A stretch of 37,115 nt of DNA from the NCBI GenBank assembly GCA_001830395.1, contig MHZN01000049.1, positions 1 to 37,115 of the forward strand, in the 5' to 3' direction. Within the stretch, counting starts at the first letter, position 1; each line of letters starts with the position of its first letter. This DNA is from Pseudomonadales bacterium RIFCSPLOWO2_12_59_9 (lineage in GTDB: Bacteria > Pseudomonadota > Gammaproteobacteria > Pseudomonadales > Pseudomonadaceae). Positions 7,832 through 17,191 of the stretch are shown one piece after another. The notes beneath the pieces were generated by a model. The model had not been told where the DNA came from, made no database searches, and saw only the letters and a program-made list of their open reading frames with translations. The position numbers were made by a program, and so were the translations under genes.

Positions 7832-9226
7832 CTAGTAAACCCACACCTCAACCCGGCGGTTTTTAATACGCCCCTCATCGCCCTGGTTATTGGCGACCGG
7901 CAATTCGGCGCCGAAACCGATGATCTTGTCGATGATCAGCTGGCCTTTGCTCAGCTCCCGGCGGACCACCTGGGCGCGCCATTTAGACAGAATCAACGCA
8001 TGGGCTTCATCGACCTTGGGGTCGCCAAAGCCAACCAGCACCACCTTGTGCTGGGTTTTTTGCTGTTTTTCCAGGTACTCAAGCACCCGCTCGACGTCGC
8101 GCAGGGCCTTGTTGTCCAGGTTGGCGCTGCCTTGCTGGAAGCGGAAGTTGACGCTCAGGCGCTGCGCCTGATGGGCCAGTTCGCGGTAGATCGGCGGCAT
8201 GCTGGAGCTGGCGTTAACGTTAACGGCGCTGACCGTCTGGGGCACGAAGCCCGCTTTCTCGACCAGTGCCTGGCCTTTATCGCTGTGAGCGAACTGCACC
8301 AGGGCTTGTCCCCAGGGGTTGTTGGCGCTGGGCGGGGTGTAGAAAAACAACCGGCGCGACAGCGGATAGTCTTCGGTCGCCACCAGGGTGGCGGTCGGCA
8401 ACATCGGCCGCGATTGGCCATCGGTTACCGCCAGGGCCTTGGCTTGGCGAATATAGGGCAGCCCGATAAAGCCGATGCCTTGCGGGTCCTGGCTGACGGC
8501 GTCGGACAACTGCTCGCTGGACTCGAAACGCCTGCTGCTGGCCGCCAAGGTCTTGCCGTTAGCCGTCAGCACCAGTTCCTTGAAGGTATCAAAGGTGCCG
8601 GAGTTGTCGTCGCGGGCATACAGATGAATAGGCCCACCACTGCCGCCGAGTTCCTCCCAGGTTGTAATCTCGCCGCTAAACACCTGGGCAATTTGGCTGG
8701 TGGTGAGGCTGCTCACTGGGTTTTGCTGGTTAAGGATCACGGCCAAGCCGTCGATGGCGATGATGTGCTCGGCCGCGGCGCTGTGAAAGTCGCCCAGGGC
8801 CGACAGGCTTTGCGCTTCGGCGGCTTTAATCGGCCGCGAGCTGGCGCCGAGCTGCGCGCTGGCATCTTTCAAGGCGACAAAGGCGGTGCCTGAGCCGTGG
8901 GCCGCCACCTCGATAAATACCCGCTGCTTGGCGGCGTTAATGCCCGACACGCGCTGTTCATTGGCAACCTTGGCTGCCTCGATGCGCACTTCCTGAAAAC
9001 CTTGTTCTTCCAGCAAGCCCTTGACCAGGGCCGGCCCCAAGCGGGCGCCTATGGTATTGGAACCCTGGATCTGTAACGCCGGCTGGCCCTCGGGCGGCAA
9101 GGGCAGGGCGGCGAACACCCGCCAAGGCAGGGCGTAGCAGAGAAAGCCAAGAATCAACCAGCCGCTGGTGCGGCCCCAGGTGTCGTTATCAGTGGTAGAC
9201 GGGTTGCGCAGCATGCGGGCATGCAC
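7832..9226 (-). CDS. PstS-like substrate-binding domain fused to an OmpA-like peptidoglycan-binding domain
   Basis: A 464-residue exported protein. The N-terminal hydrophobic segment (WLILGFLCYALPWRVFA) serves as a signal peptide. Residues of about 45-330 form a periplasmic phosphate-binding-protein-like domain: LQIQGSNTIGARLGPAL, SGEITTWEELGG and the ligand-loop-like YARDDNSGTFDTF. Residues of about 350-464 are an OmpA-like domain (FRFQQGSANLDNKA, VLVGFGDPKVDEA, GEGRIKNRRVEVW-type ending) that normally binds peptidoglycan. The fusion suggests a cell-wall-tethered scavenger or sensor of phosphate or a related anion. No pst transport genes lie beside it, so a transport role is not supported. 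The start could also be the ATG at 9214. A strong terminator follows. Confidence 0.85.
   Translation of the reverse strand: MHARMLRNPSTTDNDTWGRTSGWLILGFLCYALPWRVFAALPLPPEGQPALQIQGSNTIGARLGPALVKGLLEEQGFQEVRIEAAKVANEQRVSGINAAKQRVFIEVAAHGSGTAFVALKDASAQLGASSRPIKAAEAQSLSALGDFHSAAAEHIIAIDGLAVILNQQNPVSSLTTSQIAQVFSGEITTWEELGGSGGPIHLYARDDNSGTFDTFKELVLTANGKTLAASSRRFESSEQLSDAVSQDPQGIGFIGLPYIRQAKALAVTDGQSRPMLPTATLVATEDYPLSRRLFFYTPPSANNPWGQALVQFAHSDKGQALVEKAGFVPQTVSAVNVNASSSMPPIYRELAHQAQRLSVNFRFQQGSANLDNKALRDVERVLEYLEKQQKTQHKVVLVGFGDPKVDEAHALILSKWRAQVVRRELSKGQLIIDKIIGFGAELPVANNQGDEGRIKNRRVEVWVY
9101..9108 (+). other. KOPS-like octamer pointing to dif
   Basis: GGGCAGGG on the plus strand, left of dif and directed towards it, matching the GGGNAGGG motif read by FtsK. 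It lies inside the PstS/OmpA gene. Confidence 0.35.
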
Positions 9227-9331
9227 CTTAGGTTAGGGAGGAACGTGCTGCGCAGATTAAGTCAGATAGATTACCGAAAGATGACAGTGACTGGCCGGCC
9301 ATGGCTCTAGTGCGGGCCTTAGCGAAGCTGG

Positions 9332-10144
9332 CTAGCTCAACTGCAGCCAGATCGGGGCGTGGTCCGAGGGCTTCTCCATGCCGCGCAGTTCATAGTCGAT
9401 ACCGGCCGCCTGGATGCGATTCTGCAGCGCCGTGCTGGCCAGTATCACGTCGATGCGCAGGCCGCGTTTGGGTTGGTCCTCGAAGCCACGGCTGCGGTAA
9501 TCAAACCAGCTAAAGCAATCATTCACCTCGGGATAGAGCTGCCGGTAGCTGTCGTGCAGGCCCCAGTCCTTCAGGCGTTGCAACCACTCGCGCTCCTCGG
9601 GCAGAAAGCTGCATTTACCGGTTTTCAGCCAGCGCTTGGCATTCTCCGGGCCAATGCCGATGTCGCAATCTTGCGGGGAGATATTGATGTCGCCCATCAC
9701 TATCAGCGGCTGGTCCGGCTGGAACTGGCTTTCGAGCAGCGCTTGCAGGTCGGCATAAAACTGCGTCTTGGCCGGGAACTTGGTCGGGTGGTCGCGGTTT
9801 TCGCCCTGGGGAAAGTAGCCATTCATGATGGTAATGGGCTGGCCATTGGCATCGGCGAAAGTGCCCCAGATAAACCGGCGCTGGGACTCTTCATTATCAT
9901 CGGCAAAGCCTTTATGCAGGCTCAGGGGCGCCTGGCGCGACAACAAGGCCACGCCGTAGTGACCTTTTTGCCCGTGGTAGTGCACCTGGTAGCCAAGCGC
10001 TTCAACCATTTCCAAGGGGAATTGCTCATCGCTGACTTTGGTTTCCTGCAGGCCTATTACATCGGGTTGATGCTTGTCGATCAGCGCCGCCAACTGATGG
10101 GGGCGGGCGCGCAGGCCGTTGATATTGAACGAAACAATCTTCAT
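9332..10144 (-). CDS. xthA: Exodeoxyribonuclease III
   Basis: A 270-residue AP endonuclease / 3'-5' exonuclease of the exonuclease III family, acting in base excision repair. The start [15 protein letters not shown] at 10144 is chosen by family alignment (E. coli XthA has 268 residues); a longer frame to 10204 is not needed. Visible motifs are LQETK with the metal-binding Glu34, the [13 protein letters not shown] block, and the C-terminal PSDHAPIW with the catalytic Asp-His pair. The substrate-loop sequence ([23 protein letters not shown]) is intact. The gene is divergent from the GNAT gene with a 145-bp gap. Confidence 0.95.
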   Translation of the reverse strand: MKIVSFNINGLRARPHQLAALIDKHQPDVIGLQETKVSDEQFPLEMVEALGYQVHYHGQKGHYGVALLSRQAPLSLHKGFADDNEESQRRFIWGTFADANGQPITIMNGYFPQGENRDHPTKFPAKTQFYADLQALLESQFQPDQPLIVMGDINISPQDCDIGIGPENAKRWLKTGKCSFLPEEREWLQRLKDWGLHDSYRQLYPEVNDCFSWFDYRSRGFEDQPKRGLRIDVILASTALQNRIQAAGIDYELRGMEKPSDHAPIWLQLS

Positions 10145-10289
10145 GGGTGGCTGTCCTGGGGATTGGGCTGGCGTGGCTGCGATGCTAGCCGATCTGCTCT
10201 GCACTCGACCAGTGATCTGGCAGCCACACAGCTGCGGTGCTAACGTGCCAGAACCGACCCATAACCTAAAAGATATAAGAGGTCAGCCC

Positions 10290-10931
10290 ATGCCCACATC
10301 GCCCGTTGAAGTTCGAATGCTCGACAGCGGTTACGCCCGCGAGGCGCGTTCCCTGCTGTATCACGCGTACCGCCACGAACCGACCTTCGCCTACTTGTTT
10401 GAAGCCCAGCGCGCCGGCTACGACCAGCGGGTGCGCGCCACGGTGCGCGAGTTGGTGCAGCGACACTTTACCGAGGAGCTGCCGGCGATTGGCTTGCTGA
10501 TCGATGATCGTTTAGCGGCGATAGTGCTGGTGGCACCGCCCATGCGCCGTCTGGAGGTCACTGAAAGCTGGAGCTGGCGCCTGCGCATGTTGTTGAGCGC
10601 AGGCTTTCGCGGTACGCGGCGCTATCTGGACTATCACGCCGCGGTGGCCGCCTGTTTGCCCGAGGGCCCGCATCACTTGTTGCCGCTGATGGGCGTGCAT
10701 CCCGAATTTCAGGGCCAGCACCTGGGTGAACAACTGCTGGCGGCGCTGCATGACTGGTGCGCGCAAGACCCCAATTCGCAAGGCATAGTGCTGGATACCG
10801 GCAATAGCCGGTATCTGGAGTTCTACCAGCGCCATGGCTACCGCAAGATCGGCGAGGTGGCCGTCGGGCCTATCGTTGAGCACGTGTTGTTTCACCCAGC
10901 CCCGCAGGTGTTGGCGAAAGCCAGCGCTTAA
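10290..10931 (+). CDS. GNAT-family N-acetyltransferase
   Basis: A 213-residue acetyltransferase. The ATG at 10290 is used; the longer frame upstream overlaps xthA and lacks family similarity. The acetyl-CoA-binding motif A is clear: LLPLMGVHPEFQGQHLGEQLL, with Q-G-Q-H-L-G fitting the Q/R-x-x-G-x-G/A signature. It is followed by IVLDTGNSRYLEFYQRHGYRKIGE, the typical C-terminal strand-helix of GNAT enzymes. The substrate is unknown; this subtype is common in Pseudomonas as a single gene. No operon partner is visible. The next gene, tpx, has its own leader. Confidence 0.85.
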   Translation: MPTSPVEVRMLDSGYAREARSLLYHAYRHEPTFAYLFEAQRAGYDQRVRATVRELVQRHFTEELPAIGLLIDDRLAAIVLVAPPMRRLEVTESWSWRLRMLLSAGFRGTRRYLDYHAAVAACLPEGPHHLLPLMGVHPEFQGQHLGEQLLAALHDWCAQDPNSQGIVLDTGNSRYLEFYQRHGYRKIGEVAVGPIVEHVLFHPAPQVLAKASA

Positions 10932-11054
10932 TACGCATTATTCAAGGTGTTATTGGGGCACTATTTTGTTGCCCATAAAACCTGACTTTGACGACAAACT
11001 TTAATTCAGGCGTGTTTTACTAGGCCTTGTCCATCGACCTATAAAGGAACTCTC

Positions 11055-11555
11055 ATGTCTCAAGTAACCCTGCACGGCAACCCGGTTCAAGTGGCCGGCG
11101 CTTTTCCTCAGGCGGGTCAAACCGCCCCGGCCTTTACCCTGGTCGGCAGCGATTTGTCGGATATTTCGCTGAGCAAGTTTGCCGGCAAACGCAAAGTGCT
11201 GAACATTTTCCCAAGCGTTGACACGCCAACCTGCGCCACCTCGGTGCGTAAATTCAATGCTGAAACCAGCACCCTGGCCAACACCGTGGTGCTGTGTATT
11301 TCTGCTGACTTGCCCTTTGCCCAGTCGCGCTTTTGTGGCGCCGAAGGCCTGGTCAATGTGGTTAACCTGTCCACCATGCGTGGCGCGGCGTTTCTGCAAG
11401 ACTACGGCGTGGCCATCGCCAGTGGTCCACTCACCGGCGTGGCTGCCCGTGCCGTGGTGGTTCTGGACGAGAACGACCAGGTGCTGCACAGCGAGTTAGT
11501 CGCCGAGATCGGCAACGAACCCGATTACGCCGCAGCCACCGCCGTATTGTCGTAA
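11055..11555 (+). CDS. tpx: Thiol peroxidase Tpx
   Basis: A 166-residue atypical 2-Cys peroxiredoxin that reduces hydrogen peroxide and alkyl hydroperoxides using thioredoxin. The peroxidatic cysteine is C60 in [10 protein letters not shown] and the resolving cysteine is C94 in SRFCGAEG, matching Cys61/Cys95 of E. coli Tpx. The N-terminus [18 protein letters not shown] and the length fit the family. A Shine-Dalgarno AAGGA lies 7 nt before the ATG. An intrinsic terminator follows the stop, so it appears to be monocistronic. The cytoplasmic or periplasmic location is not settled here because no signal peptide is present. Confidence 0.95.
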   Translation: MSQVTLHGNPVQVAGAFPQAGQTAPAFTLVGSDLSDISLSKFAGKRKVLNIFPSVDTPTCATSVRKFNAETSTLANTVVLCISADLPFAQSRFCGAEGLVNVVNLSTMRGAAFLQDYGVAIASGPLTGVAARAVVVLDENDQVLHSELVAEIGNEPDYAAATAVLS

Positions 11556-11571
11556 GCCTGCAGCGCTAGCC

Positions 11572-11604
11572 CAACGGCTCGCCTTGGCGGGCCGTTGCTG
11601 TTTT
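11572..11604 (+). terminator. Intrinsic terminator after tpx
   Basis: CAACGGCTCGCC and GGCGGGCCGTTG pair around a two-base loop with one mismatched pair, followed by CTGTTTTAAG. It begins 16 bp beyond the tpx stop. Confidence 0.75.
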
Positions 11605-11669
11605 AAGTTCGGCCATTTGGCTGTGGCCCGGGCAAGGCAAAACGTTAAATACTCAGTGAGTACCGCCTT

Positions 11670-12719
11670 ATGAAAAACTGGCTTATTTATGGCGCCAACG
11701 GCTACACCGGGCGCTTGATTGCATTGCACGCCAAGAGCCTTGGCCTGCAGCCGATTCTGGCCGGGCGCAGCGCGGACATTCATCAGGTGGGCGCTGAAAC
11801 CGGCTTGCCGGTGCGCCAGTTTGATTTGTCCAACTCAATCGCCTGCGCCAAAGCCTTGGCCGATGTGCAATTGGTGCTCAATTGCGCCGGGCCATTTTCC
11901 GCCACCGCCGCCCCCATGCTGCAGGCCTGCTTGGCGGCAGGGGCGCACTATTTGGATATCACCGGCGAATACCGCGTGTTTGAACACGCCCACAGCCTGC
12001 ATGCGGCGGCCAAAACCGCCGGTATAGTGCTTTGCCCCGGGGTCGGTTTTGACGTGGTGCCCACCGATTGCCTGGCCATGGCTCTCAAGGCCGCCATGCC
12101 GGACGCCATCGAATTGAGCCTGGGCTTTGATACCGCCAGCGGCTTGAGCCCGGGCACCAGCAAAACCATGCTGGAAAATCTCGCCGATGGCGGCAAGGTG
12201 CGCGAGCAGGGTGTGCTGCGCAGTGTGCCCAATGCCTACCAAAAACGTATCTGTGATTTTGGCTACGGTCCCAAATGGGCCATGAGCATTCCCTGGGGCG
12301 ATGTGGTCACGGCGTTCTACAGCACCGGTATTTCCACCATCAGCGTGTATGTGCCAACGCCCAAGCCAGTCATTCAGTTGCTGCGCGCCCTCGATGGACT
12401 GCGCCCGGCTTTTGCCTGGCCGTGGCTGCAGCGCCTGCTCAGTGGGGCCATCACTCGCTGGGTTAAGGGCCCCACGGCGGAGCAGCGGGCAACCCTGCGC
12501 ACTGCGGTGTGGGGCGAAGCGCGCAACGCCCAAGGCCAGGTTAAGACCGCCCGGATTGAAACCAATAACGGTTATGAGTTGACCATCCACAGCGCCGTGC
12601 ATGTGGCCCAGTGGCTACTGAATAATCCGGTGGAAGGCGGTTATTACACCCCGGCCCAGCTGCTTGGCTGGCAGTTGGTTGAGCAATTACCCGGTTCGAG
12701 CAAGCTCTATATCAGCTGA
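11670..12719 (+). CDS. Saccharopine-dehydrogenase-like NAD(P)-binding oxidoreductase
   Basis: A 349-residue protein. The N-terminus holds a Rossmann nucleotide-binding motif, YGANGYTGRLIALHA, followed by ILAGRS, VLNCAGPFS and HYLDITGEYRVFE, the conserved blocks of the saccharopine dehydrogenase / trans-acting enoyl reductase family. LCPGVGFDVVPTDCLA is the second family hallmark. In bacteria most such proteins are orphan reductases of unknown substrate, not lysine-pathway enzymes. A genuine saccharopine pathway partner is not nearby. The gene stands alone between tpx and the mux operon, with about 140 bp before muxA. Cytoplasmic; substrate not assignable. Confidence 0.8.
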   Translation: MKNWLIYGANGYTGRLIALHAKSLGLQPILAGRSADIHQVGAETGLPVRQFDLSNSIACAKALADVQLVLNCAGPFSATAAPMLQACLAAGAHYLDITGEYRVFEHAHSLHAAAKTAGIVLCPGVGFDVVPTDCLAMALKAAMPDAIELSLGFDTASGLSPGTSKTMLENLADGGKVREQGVLRSVPNAYQKRICDFGYGPKWAMSIPWGDVVTAFYSTGISTISVYVPTPKPVIQLLRALDGLRPAFAWPWLQRLLSGAITRWVKGPTAEQRATLRTAVWGEARNAQGQVKTARIETNNGYELTIHSAVHVAQWLLNNPVEGGYYTPAQLLGWQLVEQLPGSSKLYIS

Positions 12720-12860
12720 GTTGGCTGGCGGTGGCTGAGCAGGGCAGTTGGCGGCTGTTGTCGGCCGGAAATGCCCAGTAAGTAAAAAGCCGGTAAAGAG
12801 GCTTTGCTTGGCGGCCTGAAATGCATATGGTTCCGCGCACATTCCCGCACTGTGAAACCC

Positions 12861-14090
12861 ATGTCCGCGACCTCCAAGCAAAACAGCCTATTTCTAACCC
12901 TGCGGCCGTGGCTGATCAGCACCTTGGTGCTGGTTGGCTTGGTGCTCTTGGTGCAGCAACTGGCCAAGCCCAATGCCGTTGAGCGCGAGGGCCGCAAGTC
13001 CGCCGCCGCCGGCGACTTTTTAATCAGCGCCGCCGCGGTGGTGCGCACTGACTTGCCGGTGTACTTCAACGGTTTAGGTACGGTAACGGCCTATAACACC
13101 GTGACAGTGCGCAGCCGGGTCGATGGCGAATTGCTCAAGGTGCTGTTCGAGGAGGGCCAGGAGGTCAAAGCCGGCGACCTGTTGGCGCAGATCGACCCGC
13201 GCAGTTTTCGCGTCGCCCTGCAGCAGGCCGAAGGTGCGCAGCAGCGCGATCAGGCGCAACTGCAAAACGCCCTGATCGATCTTGAACGCTACCGCGGCCT
13301 ATTTGCCCAGGACTCCATTGCCAAACAGACCCTCGACACCCAATTGGCGCTGGTCAATCAATACCAGGGCACCCTCAAGGCCAATCAGGCGGCGGTCGAT
13401 CAGGCCAAGCTCAACCTGCAATTCAGCGAGGTGCGCGCACCGATCAGCGGCCGCCTGGGCTTGCGCAAAGTCGATGTGGGTAATCTGATCAGCGCGGGCG
13501 ATACCACCGGCATAGTGGTGATTACCCAGGTCAAACCCATAGCCGTGGTATTTAGCCTGCCCGAGCAGCAGCTGCCGTTGATTCGCCAGCAGATGGCCAG
13601 TGGCAAACCCTTGCCGGTGGTGGCCCTGGATCGCAACCAGAACCTGCAATTGGCCGAGGGCGTGCTGGCCACCCTCGACAACCAGATCGACATCACCACC
13701 GGCACCCTGAAGCTCAAGGCGCGCTTCGATAACAGCGATAAGGCGCTGTTTCCCAATCAGTTCGTCAATGTGCGCTTGCTGGCGCAAACCCTGAGCGATG
13801 CCCTGGTCATCCCGGCGAATGCGGTGCAGCGCGGCACCCAGGGCAGTTTCGTCTATGTGCTGGATGCCGAAAACCGCGTGCACCTGCGCAATATCAGCGT
13901 CGGTGCCACCACCGGCGAACAGCTGCAAGTGCTCAGCGGTCTGGCCGCGGGTGAGCGAGTGGTGACCGAAGGCGTCGACCGTTTGCGCGAAGACATGCAG
14001 GTCAAGGTCGCCGAACCGACGGCGGTCGCGCCGGCATCGAAGCCTATTGCGCCAGTGCCAACGACGGCTAACCCCGGCTCCGCGCAATGA
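12861..14090 (+). CDS. muxA: RND efflux periplasmic adaptor MuxA/MdtA-like
   Basis: A 409-residue membrane-fusion protein of the tandem-pump tripartite system. The start [11 protein letters not shown] at 12861 is preferred because it directly precedes the N-terminal anchor ([18 protein letters not shown]). A TTG at 12804 and a GTG at 12852 are alternatives. Domains in order: lipoyl half ([22 protein letters not shown]), a coiled-coil hairpin (residues about 110-170), the second lipoyl half ([20 protein letters not shown]), then the beta-barrel and membrane-proximal domains. It links the inner-membrane RND pumps to OpmB. The stop overlaps the muxB start as ATGA at 14087, so translation is coupled. 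It corresponds to MuxA of P. aeruginosa and MdtA of E. coli. Confidence 0.9.
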   Translation: MSATSKQNSLFLTLRPWLISTLVLVGLVLLVQQLAKPNAVEREGRKSAAAGDFLISAAAVVRTDLPVYFNGLGTVTAYNTVTVRSRVDGELLKVLFEEGQEVKAGDLLAQIDPRSFRVALQQAEGAQQRDQAQLQNALIDLERYRGLFAQDSIAKQTLDTQLALVNQYQGTLKANQAAVDQAKLNLQFSEVRAPISGRLGLRKVDVGNLISAGDTTGIVVITQVKPIAVVFSLPEQQLPLIRQQMASGKPLPVVALDRNQNLQLAEGVLATLDNQIDITTGTLKLKARFDNSDKALFPNQFVNVRLLAQTLSDALVIPANAVQRGTQGSFVYVLDAENRVHLRNISVGATTGEQLQVLSGLAAGERVVTEGVDRLREDMQVKVAEPTAVAPASKPIAPVPTTANPGSAQ

Positions 14091-17000
14091 ACCCATCACG
14101 GCTGTTTATCTTGCGGCCGGTGGCCACCACCTTGTTGATGCTGGCCATTCTGCTGGCGGGCTTGATTGCCTATCGGATCTTGCCGGTGGCGGCCTTGCCC
14201 GAGGTCGATTACCCGACCATTCAGGTGGTCACCCTGTATCCCGGCGCCAGCCCGGAGATCATCACCTCAACGGTCACCGCGCCGCTGGAAAGCCAGTTCG
14301 GGCAGATCGCCGGCTTAACAGAAATGAGTTCCAGCAGCTCCGGTGGCGCCTCGCTGCTGACCCTGAGGTTTGGCCTGGCGACCAATCTGGATGTGGCCGA
14401 GCAAGACGTGCAGGCGGCAATTAACGTGGCCGCCAGCCTGTTGCCCAAAGACCTGCCGACCCCGCCGGTGTTCAGCAAGGTCAACCCGGCCGATGCGCCG
14501 ATCATGAGCCTGGCAATCGTCTCGGACAGCCTGCCGCTGGCGCAGATCCAAGACCTGGTGGACACCCGCCTGGCGCAGAAAATCTCGCAAATATCCGGCG
14601 TCGGCCTGGTCAGCATTGGCGGCGGCCAGCGCCCGGCGGTGCGTATCCGCGCCAACCCGAATGCCTTGGCCTCATATGGCCTGAGCCTGGAAGACCTGCG
14701 CAGCGCCGTCACCCGCAACAACCTGAATGGCCCCAAGGGCAGCTTCGACGGCCCCAATCGCGCCTCCAGTCTGGATGCCAATGACCAGCTGGAAAAACCC
14801 GAAGACTATCGCCAGCTGGTGATCGCCTATAAAAACGCCGCGCCGGTGCGCCTGCAAGATGTCGCCACTGTCGACAACGACGCCGAGAACCTGCGCCTGG
14901 CCGCCTGGGCCAACCTGACCCCGGCGGTGATTGTGAATATCCAGCGCCAGCCCGGCGCCAATGTGCTGGCCGTGGTCGAGAGCATCAATGCCTTGCTGCC
15001 ACAGTTGCAGGCCAGCCTGCCGAGCACGGTGGAGGTGCAGGTGCTGACTGACCGCACCACCAGCATCAGCGCGGCAATTGCCAGCGTGAAATTCGAGTTG
15101 ATGCTATCGATCGTCCTGGTGGTGATGGTCTGCTTCCTGTTCTTGCGCAATGCCTCGGCCACCTTTATCCCCAGCTTGGCGGTGCCGCTGTCGCTGATCG
15201 GCACCTTCGGGGTGATGTACCTGGCCGGGTTTTCCATCAACAACCTGACGCTGATGGCGCTGACCATAGCCACCGGCTTTGTGGTCGATGACGCCATCGT
15301 CATGCTGGAGAACATCAGCCGTTACCTGGAGGAGGGTGACTCGCCCCTGACCGCCGCCCTGAAAGGCTCGCGGCAGATCGGCTTCACTATTATTTCCCTG
15401 ACCCTGTCGCTGATCGCGGTGTTGATTCCGCTGCTGTTTATGAGCGATGTGGCGGGGCGCTTGTTTCGCGAATTTGCCATCACCCTGGCGGTGGCGATTT
15501 TAATCTCGGCGGTGGTTTCCCTAACCCTAACGCCGATGCTCTGCGCCAAGTTGCTGCGCCATAAGCCCGAAGCCGAGCAAGGGCGATTTGCCCGTGGCGC
15601 CGGGCAGTTTATCGAACGGATGATTGAGCGCTATGCCGGCGCCTTGCAATGGGTGCTGCGCCATCAAACCCTGACCTTGCTGGTCGCCCTCGCGACTCTG
15701 GCGTTGACCGTGCTGCTCTATGTACTCAGCCCCAAAGGGTTTTTTCCCGAGCAAGACACCGGGGTGATTCAGGGCATCAGCGAAGGGCCGCAGTCGGTGT
15801 CGTTTCAGGCCATGGCGGTGCGCCAACAACAATTGGCCGAGCTGATTTTGCGTGATCCGGCGGTGGCCAGTTTGTCGTCCTACATAGGTGTGGACGGCAA
15901 CAACGCCACCTTGAATACCGGGCGTTTGCTGATCAATCTCAAGCCCTTTGCTGAGCGCGATGTCAGCGTGCAACAGGTGATCCGCCGCTTGCAGCCGCAA
16001 CTGGCGCAGCTGCCGGGCACCAAGCTGTACCTGCAGCCGGTGCAAAACTTGAGCATCGAAGACCGCATCACCCGTACCCAGTATCAGTTCAGCCTCGAAG
16101 ACCCCAATCAGGACAACCTGCGCTACTGGGTGCCGAAACTGGTGGAGCGCTTGCAGCAATTGCCGGAACTGGCCGATGTGGCCAGCGACCTGCAAGACCA
16201 GGGCCTGCAAGCCTATTTGCAGATCGACCGCGACCAGGCCGCGCGCCTGGGGGTAAGCCTGGCCTCGATCGATAACGCGCTGTACAACGCCTTTGGCCAG
16301 CGGCTGATTTCGACCATCTTTACCCAGTCGAGCCAATACCGGGTGGTGCTGGAAGTGGCCGCGCCTTTCCAGTTGGGGCCCCAGGCGCTGGAGCAACTCT
16401 ATGTGCCGAGCAGCGATGGCACCCAGGTGCGGCTGTCCAACTTGGCCCGGGTCGAGCAGCGTTCGACCCTGCTGGCGATCAATCACAGCGACCAGTTCCC
16501 GGCCGCCACCCTGTCGTTCAACCTGGCGCCGGACACCTCCCTGGGGGCTGCGGTCACGGCGATTCGTGGGGTGCAGGCCGAGCTGAATTTGCCGCCGAGC
16601 ACCAACAGCCGTTTTCGCGGCGCGGCCCTGGCCTTTGAGGCCTCGCTGGGCAACACCTTGCTGCTGATTCTGGCGGCGATAGTGACCATGTACATAGTGC
16701 TGGGGATTCTTTACGAGAGCTTTATCCACCCCATCACCATCCTATCCACCTTGCCGTCTGCCGGGGTCGGCGCCTTGCTGGCGTTGATGCTGGCCGGTGA
16801 GGAGCTGGGCATGGTGGCGATTATCGGCATCATCTTGCTGATCGGCATCGTCAAGAAAAACGCCATCTTGATCATCGACTTCGCCCTGGAGGCCGAGCGC
16901 AACGCCGGCAAAAGCCCGGAGGAGGCGATCTATCAGGCCTGTTTGCTGCGCTTTCGACCTATTCTGATGACCACCATGGCGGCCTTGCTCGGTGCCTTGC

Positions 17001-17191
17001 CGTTGATGCTGGCCAGCGGTTCCGGCGCCGAATTGCGCCAACCCCTGGGGATTACCCTGGTCGGCGGCTTGCTGCTCAGTCAGCTGCTGACCCTGTTTAC
17101 CACCCCGGTGATCTACCTGGCCTTTGACCGCCTGGCCCGGCGCCTGAATAACTGGCGCCAGCCTGCCATCGCGTCTGAGCCTGCTGCATGA
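14087..17191 (+). CDS. muxB: RND efflux permease MuxB/MdtB-like
   Basis: A 1034-residue HAE1-type RND permease, close to the 1043 residues of P. aeruginosa MuxB. N-terminal [19 protein letters not shown] begins helix 1. The proton-relay Asp pair is present in [16 protein letters not shown] and the conserved lysine of helix 10 in [12 protein letters not shown]. Two large periplasmic porter loops separate the helices. Known MuxABC-OpmB/MdtABC systems use two different RND subunits in one heterotrimer and export compounds such as novobiocin, aztreonam and bile salts. This gene and muxC next door form that pair. ATGA overlaps at both ends show tight translational coupling. Start codon ATG at 14087. 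Confidence 0.93.
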   Translation: MNPSRLFILRPVATTLLMLAILLAGLIAYRILPVAALPEVDYPTIQVVTLYPGASPEIITSTVTAPLESQFGQIAGLTEMSSSSSGGASLLTLRFGLATNLDVAEQDVQAAINVAASLLPKDLPTPPVFSKVNPADAPIMSLAIVSDSLPLAQIQDLVDTRLAQKISQISGVGLVSIGGGQRPAVRIRANPNALASYGLSLEDLRSAVTRNNLNGPKGSFDGPNRASSLDANDQLEKPEDYRQLVIAYKNAAPVRLQDVATVDNDAENLRLAAWANLTPAVIVNIQRQPGANVLAVVESINALLPQLQASLPSTVEVQVLTDRTTSISAAIASVKFELMLSIVLVVMVCFLFLRNASATFIPSLAVPLSLIGTFGVMYLAGFSINNLTLMALTIATGFVVDDAIVMLENISRYLEEGDSPLTAALKGSRQIGFTIISLTLSLIAVLIPLLFMSDVAGRLFREFAITLAVAILISAVVSLTLTPMLCAKLLRHKPEAEQGRFARGAGQFIERMIERYAGALQWVLRHQTLTLLVALATLALTVLLYVLSPKGFFPEQDTGVIQGISEGPQSVSFQAMAVRQQQLAELILRDPAVASLSSYIGVDGNNATLNTGRLLINLKPFAERDVSVQQVIRRLQPQLAQLPGTKLYLQPVQNLSIEDRITRTQYQFSLEDPNQDNLRYWVPKLVERLQQLPELADVASDLQDQGLQAYLQIDRDQAARLGVSLASIDNALYNAFGQRLISTIFTQSSQYRVVLEVAAPFQLGPQALEQLYVPSSDGTQVRLSNLARVEQRSTLLAINHSDQFPAATLSFNLAPDTSLGAAVTAIRGVQAELNLPPSTNSRFRGAALAFEASLGNTLLLILAAIVTMYIVLGILYESFIHPITILSTLPSAGVGALLALMLAGEELGMVAIIGIILLIGIVKKNAILIIDFALEAERNAGKSPEEAIYQACLLRFRPILMTTMAALLGALPLMLASGSGAELRQPLGITLVGGLLLSQLLTLFTTPVIYLAFDRLARRLNNWRQPAIASEPAA

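Noticed and set aside
15527-16729. A 400-codon minus-strand frame inside muxB
   Set aside because: An antisense shadow typical of GC-rich genes; muxB is unambiguous on the plus strand.
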